From Rosa chinensis (lineage: Eukaryota; Streptophyta; Magnoliopsida; Rosales; Rosaceae): DNA of 64,000 bases. This document shows, in pieces, positions 57,832 to 64,000 of the stretch (position 1 is its first letter; the number at the start of each line of letters is the position of its first letter). The stretch lies in the NCBI RefSeq assembly GCF_002994745.2, contig NC_037088.1, forward strand, positions 53,039,897-53,103,896, written 5' to 3'. The position numbers and the translations under genes are program-made. The notes beneath the pieces were generated by a model. It saw only the letters and a program-made list of their open reading frames with translations. It did not search any database and had not been told where the DNA came from.

Positions 57832-57985
57832 GTAACTGATCATGTCACTGGCCAAGTAACTGACCATGTCACTGACCAAGTAACTGTACCTGGTCAAGTC
57901 ACTGACCATGTCACTGACCATGTAACTGACCAAGTAACTGTACCTGGTCAAGTAACTGGCCACGTAACTGGTCAAGTAACTGAAC
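57832..57985 (+). repeat. 12-bp minisatellite block 3, in frame inside pol
   Basis: Twelve units encode VTDH, VTGQ, VTDQ and the longer VTVPGQ. The set VTDH-VTDQ-VTVPGQ occurs twice, giving a higher-order repeat. It lies between integrase and reverse transcriptase, directly before the basic RRSQRARKP segment. The same unit fills blocks 1 and 2 of the leader. Confidence 0.9.
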
Positions 57986-58033
57986 CTCAAAATCCTCCAG
58001 TGGCTCAGCCTAGAAGATCACAGAGAGCAAGAA

Positions 58034-58053
58034 AACCAACTTATGGGGGGGGG
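58034..58053 (+). repeat. Poly-G run causing a frameshift in pol
   Basis: About 18 consecutive G follow AAACCAACTTAT. The reading frame before (ending GGGGGRE) and after (GEESDYIVYLQEAE) differ. Such a run could be real or a length error in the assembly. Confidence 0.85.
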
Positions 58054-58066
58054 GGGGGGGGAAGAG

Positions 58067-59709
58067 AGTGACTACATTGTTTATCTGCAAGAAGCAGAAA
58101 TTGAAATGGACTGTGCAGAGGACAATGATCCAACTACATTTAATCAGGCCATTGAAAGTAGTGAATCTCATCAATGGCAGCTAGCAATGGAAGCAGAAAT
58201 TAATTCCATGAGTCAAAATGCAGTTTGGGAATTAGTTGAACCTGACCCCAACCAGAAGCCTATAGGTTGTAAATGGGTTTTCAAAACCAAAAGAGATGCA
58301 AATGGCAATGTAGAGAGACATAAAGCAAGGTTAGTTGCCAAGGGTTTTACACAGAAGGAGGGCATTGATTTTACTGAGACTTTTTCTCTAGTTTCTACAA
58401 AAGACTCGTTTAGGATAATCATGGCTTTAGTGGCTCATTTTGATATGGAGCTGCACCAGATGGATGTTAAAACAGCTTTCTTGAATGGTGAACTAGATGA
58501 AGTGATTTTTATGAGGAAACCAGAAGGTTTTGTGCGAGCTGGAAGTGAAAACTTAGTGTGCAAATTAAGAAAATCAATTTATGGCTTCAACAAGCTTCTA
58601 GACAGTGGTACAAGAAATTTGATTCTGTGATTTCTACTTTTGGATTTACAGAAAATCTTGTTGATGAGTGTGTTTATTTGAAGACAGTTGGGAACAATTT
58701 TATTTTTCTGGTACTCTATGTGGATGATATACTTTTGGCTAGCAGTAACATTAAATTGCTTAAAGATACCAAGAGTTTTCTGTCAAGAAATTTTGACATG
58801 AAAGACTTAGGAGAAGCATCCTATGTACTAGGTATTGAGATTAAAAGAGATAGGGCACGGAGGCTACTTGGTTTGTCTCAACAGAATTATGTTACCAAAA
58901 TTCTAAAGAGATTTGGTATGGAGAAATGTGCAGCTGGAGAAGTTCCCATGTCCAAAGGAGATAAGTTAACTAAGAAGCAAAGTCCCAATAGTGATGTTGA
59001 AAAGGAAAATATGGAGTCAAAGCCTTATGCCAGACTTGTAGGAAGTCTCATGTATGCACAAGTCTGCACTAGGCCAGACTTGTCTTTTGCAGTAGGGATT
59101 TTGTCAAGATTCCAATCTAATCCAGGCCATGAACATTGGGTAGCTGGGAAGAAAGTGTTGAGATACCTGCAGAGAACTAAAAGTCACATGCTAGTTTATA
59201 GGCAAGTGGAGGATCTGAAACTTATTGGATTCTCAGACTCGGATTTTGCAGGGAATTATCCAGACTCCAAGAAGTCGACTTGTGGATATGTATTCATGCT
59301 TGCAGGAGGTGCTATTGCTTGGAAAACTATGAAGCAAACTCTTGTTTCAACTTCTACTATGCAAGCTGAATTTATTGCAGTATATGAAACAGTGTGTGAA
59401 GGACTTTGGATTAGGAATTTTCTCATGCAGACCAAAGTATTGAGTCACATTGTGGCTGGCACACTTGTGATTTATTGTGACAATGAGGCTGCAGTTTTCT
59501 TTAGCAAGAACAGTAAAAGGTCAAATAATTCCAAGCATATTGATCTAAAGTATTACAGTGTTAGAGAAAGAGTAAAGCATGGTGAAATAGCTGTTTTGAG
59601 TATTGACACAAATTCACAGCTAGCAGATCCTTTCACCAAGGCCTTGTCAGTAGCAGCATTCCAGAAGCATACAACAAGCATTGGAGTTTTAGCTAATCTA
59701 GATGCTTAG
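58067..59709 (+). pseudogene. Copia reverse transcriptase and RNase H, one frameshift
   Basis: RT starts ESDYIVYLQEAEIEMD and carries the Copia blocks WELVEPDPNQKPIGCKWVFK, HKARLVAKGFTQ and DVKTAFLNGELDE. Near 58588 a 1-bp deletion within KSIYGF/QASRQWYKKF shifts the frame. The rest is one long frame to 59709 with the catalytic YVDDILLA, then FDMKDLGEASYVLGIEI, SLMYAQVCTRPDL, and RNase H with FSDSDFAG, STCGYVFML, EFIAVYETVCEGLW and IYCDNEAA. It ends at the stop at 59707-59709. Otherwise the domain residues look intact. Confidence 0.9.
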
Positions 59710-60317
59710 GTTCAGTAGAGAGTTAGTCCAGTTGGAGCAATTTAAAATTTTAAGGTTCCTGAGTTCTTGTATTTTCAGTTGTGATATTTTTGACTTTTGT
59801 TTATCACAACTTACTTGTAATGGCAGTTTATTATTGTCAATAAAATTTCGAGGTATTTCCAAATATGGTTTTGCTGCAGCTTTATTGTTTTATTTTGGAA
59901 ATTATCATCTTGTTTTGAATATCATACTTGCTATCAGATGGCTTAAATCATGTATAGCATGATGTTGAGGTTCAAGCAATAATTTTAAGCCATCAGTGTT
60001 CAGTAAATTTGCTTGAGTTTCTGGTTTTAGAAACATAAAGTAGGACCTAATATATGTTTACTTGTTGATACACATTAACATATATTGTATCACTTCTGGT
60101 TTGACATATGTGGATTGCAGGAGCTTATGTTTGTGGTTTTGAAACTCTGCATTTTTGTTAAAATGTATACTGTTTCTTGCTCTGCATAAGTAATTGTGAT
60201 CTGACCATGTTGGAATGGATTTTCGATTTGAGTTTGTTATCTGGCGCGCACTTCAGTAAGTTAAGTAGGTTTTGATGTTCTTTGGTGCAAATCATCGAGC
60301 ATGATATGTGTGAGTCC
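59710..60317 (+). other. Copia 3' untranslated region
   Basis: About 600 bp between the RNase H stop and the polypurine tract. Non-coding and T-rich. No extra ORF was recognised. Confidence 0.7.
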
Positions 60318-60328
60318 AAGGGGGAGAT
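60318..60328 (+). other. Copia polypurine tract
   Basis: AAGGGGGAGAT immediately before the 3' LTR, the plus-strand primer for reverse transcription. Confidence 0.85.
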
Positions 60329-60804
60329 TGTAAGATCAAATATGGACATAACACATATCATCATAAAGTAATTGATGATTAGCTTAATATCAATCCTAGT
60401 TTAACATGGATACAAACAGTAAATCAATACTTGTAACTTAATGAAGCAGTGTATCTATTCATTAAGGTAAGTAATCCTATTCTTAGTCTGCAAGAAAGAC
60501 TACAATGAAGTGTTACATTAAGAATCTAACTAAGAAACCTAAATCGATATGGATAGCTTTAATGGGAAGCTTCTTGAGGTTTAAGTCACCTATATATATA
60601 CAGATGAATTGGTCCCTGATTACTACCGATGTTTTGCATATTGTTCTGTCCATTGAGAAGCAAGTTGGTAAGTAACAGAAGGCCATATTCAGTGTTCGTG
60701 GTTGCAGCATAAGATGGAATCCATGCCAGTGATTGCTGAAGGTAAGCCTTAAACCCTTTTATGATTGTGTGCATATGTTGTGAGCATGTATATGGTTTCT
60801 AACA
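60329..60804 (+). repeat. 3' LTR of the Copia element
   Basis: 476 bp copy of 53864-54339 followed by the TTACT target duplication. Confidence 0.95.
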
Positions 60805-62412
60805 TTACTGAGCAAGAGATAGTGAAATGTGGAGCTTCCTAGTTGGTGATACAATAACAATGCTCGTTAGTTTTGCCCTCAGTTTTTTCAGGCAATATGC
60901 GAAACTTTTTGTTTCTATTTGATTATCTGCTTGTTTGCTGCCTTATGCTTGAGTTAGTAGATATACATGCTGGAACCAATATGAAGATGTATGCACACAA
61001 AACTGAAGAAGACAGAGCAAGAGAAGATATTGAGATGTTGAAGAAAACAAGAGAATGCTTTACGTGATGATTGACCTGTAAACTTCTTAATGGTGTGTGA
61101 TCTCCATAGTTAGATAGTTTGTTGCTCAGATTAGGATCGAAGCACGCTACTCGTACAAGATCTTTGACTAGAAGATAGGATGGTGCATTTGGGCAAATGT
61201 CGACAGCCAGAATGTTGAAATGTGCATATATATCGTCTCCATGGCTCGTCAGTTCAAGCTGATGTTTATCCACAAGCAAACATGGCAAGCATACGATTCA
61301 TAATCTGCCTTGGATACGATTCATAAGCGTACAATTCATAAGTTTCAATTACTGGTGTCTTGCATAATCTACCTTCATTACCACTTTCAGAAGTCAGAAC
61401 TTCATTCACACCAGCTCAATCTCTTGACATATTCCTGCAACTACAGTCAACCAAGTATCCGTATGAGGAACCTCCCTATGCCAAAGCATCTTCTCCTTAA
61501 CTCCACAACCTTCCTCAACCCTGCCCACATTTTAACAAGTCAAAAACTGCATTACACAAGTTACAACTTACAAAAAGAAACTAAGCATTGCATTAATACA
61601 ATGATACAGATTAACTCGGTGCATTGGTAAATCAGTCTACTATTATATGAAGTGCTATTTTTTTATTCTTTTATTCATCAAATAAGGAATTATGCGATAT
61701 TGACTTATTGGGGGCAAACTATGTAAGACACAAGTCTCACCCTCGATTCTAAAAGAGAGAGGTTTGCCACACTCTAAGGACCCACCATCTGACCCTCTAC
61801 AATTCCCTGCAGCACCATACTGATTATGGCAAGCAAATAAACACTGGGAATCTAACAGATCATTTGGTAATCTATCAAAAACAAATAGATAATAATGCAA
61901 TCCTTAAGAACTGCAATAATGTGAACGAGAGATCGAATCTTGTCTCCCGGCCTAAACTTTTTTAGCATATATTTACCATGATTAAATTCTAAGGTCTCAG
62001 TATGTGTGTCTTCTCAACGTCATCCCACTGTCAAAGTACAATGAAAAAAATAAATCATCATCACCGTATGTCATTTCACCCATCTTTCATTGTAATTAAT
62101 CATTACAACTGCATTATTCAAAATGTTCTCTACGAGAATTATTGTAATTATTGTTCTGTAGCACGGGGTCCAGATTTTATGTTCAGTTGCAAAATATTAA
62201 TATTGCAAAATATTAATATAATAAATACAACCGAAGGTGGGGTTTAATATAATAAACTCTAAACCTGAGCATGTAAAGTTGTGCCTCTTTTGGTTTCAGA
62301 GAACATGGTGTGCTTTGAATTGCTGCAATTTTTAAAGATGTTTATTGTGAAATAGGTGATAGTGAGTTACAAAGTATGGAATAATCATAAGGTTGGTCAT
62401 CCACAAAAAAAA
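60805..62412. other. Intergenic right of the Copia element; unassigned frames
   Basis: Contains the continuation of the pre-insertion locus. A plus-strand frame (60873-61067, ending with a charged KTEEDRAREDIEMLKKTREC) and an overlapping minus-strand frame (60923-61288, with VDKHQLELTSHGDDIYAHFN) look somewhat protein-like, but I recognise no family. A minus-strand frame at 61655-61900 is also unassigned. None is called as a gene. Confidence 0.35.
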
Positions 62413-64000
62413 GGCTTAGGCGCTCTGCTAGGGTTTTGAGCGCAGCACCTTCTAGGCTCCTTCTGATGGAGATTCTTGCATGGAATTGTCGTGGCATCAA
62501 CAATGACGCTGCCGTCCAAGCGTTGACGAGGCTAATTCAACAGAAGCGGCCTTCGATCATCTTTCTTTCTGAAACTAAAGTCCACGACTGGGACTATATG
62601 AATGGCTTACGTCTGCAATTAGGGTATCTAAATTGTGAAGCAGTTTGGAGTGTTGGGCAATCCGGGGGGCTTGCCATGCTTTGGGCAGACGGAGTCGACG
62701 TTCGTTTTCGCTCCAAATCTGCACACCACATTGACGTGAAAATTAGGGCTGCTAATATGGGTGGGGCTCTGTTGCTTAACAAGTTTCTATGGGCATCCGG
62801 CCACGGCGGAGCGTCATTTGTCCTGGTCTTTGCTGTGGCAACTCAGGGATGAGTCTGATCTGCCATGGATTGTCCTAGGTGATTTCAACGAACTACTCCA
62901 TGATTATGAAAAGGAGGGCGGTGTAGTTAGGCGAGAGGGGCAGATGTAGGGATTCAGAGACTCACTGTCGTACGGCGAATTGATCGACTTGGGTTATCGG
63001 GGTTCGCCGTTTACTTGGCGCGGTGCTGGCGTTCGTAGTAGGTGCAATGACGTCATGGTCCGATATGTTTCCTGCAGCTGTTGTTAACCATCTCCCTCCA
63101 GTTCACGGGGATCATGTGCCCGTGCTTTTGGGGGCTTTCATTGTTCCTCCATTAGCGGTGGTGCGGGGACGGAAGTGCTTTCGTTTTGAAGGGTTTTGGA
63201 CGCGACATGAAGGTTGTAGAGATGCCGTTTGTGTAGGTTGGAACCCAATGGTGTAGGGTAGGCCGATGTTCCAAGTGTTGAGGAAAATAATGCAGACACG
63301 TTTCTCTTTGAACAATTGGCAACATTCTGCCTTTGGTAATCGAGGCCGGGAGATTGAATTGTTGAGGACTAGATTACAGGCTCTGTTGGACCAGCCCTTC
63401 ACTGAGGCTAATCAGGTGGAGAGTTCTATTTTGCAGCAGAAACTTGATGGTCTGTTGCATGATGAGTATGTGTACTGGAAGCAACGTTCGAATGTATCAT
63501 GGCTATCTGATGGTGACAGGAATACTAAGTACTTTCATAGGAAAGCTTCTAACCGGCGTGCTAAGAACCGGCTAGTGGGTCTCTTTGACAATCAAGGGGT
63601 TTGGCAATCCTCTCCGGAGGGCATTGAGGGAGTTGTATTGGACTATTTTACAGGAATGTTTAGAGGCTCTTCTTCGGATTACAACAATTTGCATGATGTT
63701 GTTAATCTTATACCCCCTAGGGTGACTCAGGATATGAATGAGTCTTTGTGTGCACCGTGTCCTTGTTCCAGATGTTTCCCACTAAAGCACCGGGTCCAGA
63801 TGGAATGCCTCCACTTTTCTTTCAGCAGTATTGGGATGTGGTGGGAGGTGAGGTCGTGGCGGCAGTACAAAATTTTTTCCACACAGGTCAGATGCTTAAA
63901 GAAATTAATTTCACACACGTTTGTTTGATTCCTAAAGTTTCCAACCCGAAGAGCGTTAGTGATTTGAGGCCCATTGCTCTTTGTAATGTTATTTATTTAC
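62413..64000 (+). mobile_element. LINE (L1 clade) ORF2: endonuclease and start of reverse transcriptase, cut by the window end
   Basis: The APE-type endonuclease opens at ATG 62467 with MEILAWNCRGINND, then IIFLSETKVHDWDYM (catalytic Glu), WIVLGDFNELLHDYEK (Asp-Asn) and NHLPPVHGDHVPV (a degraded S-D-H motif). The linker FSLNNWQHSAFGN and WLSDGDRNTKYFHRKAS is typical of plant LINEs. RT begins with KAPGPDGMPPLFFQ (about 63785-63826) and LIPKVSNPKSVSDLRPIALC near 63931-63989. Frameshifts occur near 62745, 63040 and 63760, with stops near 62947 and 63256. No ORF1 precedes it, so the copy is 5'-truncated or ORF2-only. Confidence 0.85.

Larger units (their letters stand above)
53864..60804 (+). mobile_element. 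Ty1/Copia LTR retrotransposon, 6.9 kb, recent insertion
   Basis: LTRs of 476 bp each lie at 53864-54339 and 60329-60804. They start TGTAAGATC, end TTTCTAACA, and differ at only two positions (a G/A in AACTAGGAAACC and a C/T in CTACCGACG). The target duplication TTACT is at 53859-53863 and 60805-60809. A primer-binding site follows the 5' LTR, and AAGGGGGAGAT precedes the 3' LTR. Internal order is leader, Gag, protease, integrase, linker, reverse transcriptase and RNase H, which is the Copia order. Several frameshifts and stops break pol, so this copy is probably not autonomous. Confidence 0.96.

Overview
The window is nuclear DNA of a flowering plant. It holds spliced genes with GT-AG introns, plastid transit peptides, a plant tRNA-Cys, 5'-leader introns, and LTR, LINE, CACTA, hAT, PIF/Harbinger and foldback elements. 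Gene content points to a eudicot. A rosid or Rosaceae origin is my guess and the sequence alone does not prove it.

Layout. 1-9800 is gene-free and repeat-rich: a CACTA transposon end, a TIR element, a 2-kb non-autonomous Ty3/gypsy element with protease only, an array of three palindromic foldback elements, and a local tandem duplication. 10051-11614 is a single-RRM RNA-binding protein gene. 12700-15690 is a pile of LINE-derived insertions and a 530-bp tandem duplication split by a later retro-insertion. 16397-17022 encodes 60S acidic ribosomal protein P1. 18065-21352 (minus) encodes granule-bound starch synthase I in 13 coding exons. 22480-25740 holds a LINE tail split by a hAT element, and a 5'-truncated LINE that ends about 75 bp before the VPS8 start codon.

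25814-35385 encodes VPS8 (19 exons, about 1941 aa). It converges on an intron-free MED4 coding region (36186-37409, minus). A tRNA-Cys(GCA) lies just upstream of the MED4 leader. 39677-42049 encodes plastid pyruvate dehydrogenase E1-alpha. After it comes a graveyard: a frameshifted COG4 3' exon, an F-box pseudogene, a profilin gene without its central exon, a degenerate RING-H2 fragment, local duplications, and several MITEs whose empty sites can be read in sister copies. 52495-53602 encodes a chloroplast two-RRM ribonucleoprotein. A Copia element (53864-60804, TSD TTACT) sits just downstream. The window ends inside a LINE ORF2.

The intact genes serve unrelated housekeeping roles (starch synthesis, plastid fatty-acid precursor supply, endosomal tethering, Mediator, translation, plastid RNA metabolism). 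They form no operon-like system. The most unusual feature is the Copia element: one 12-bp minisatellite, encoding V-T-D-Q-type peptides, occurs twice in its leader and once inside pol. Its LTRs are nearly identical although pol carries about seven disabling lesions.
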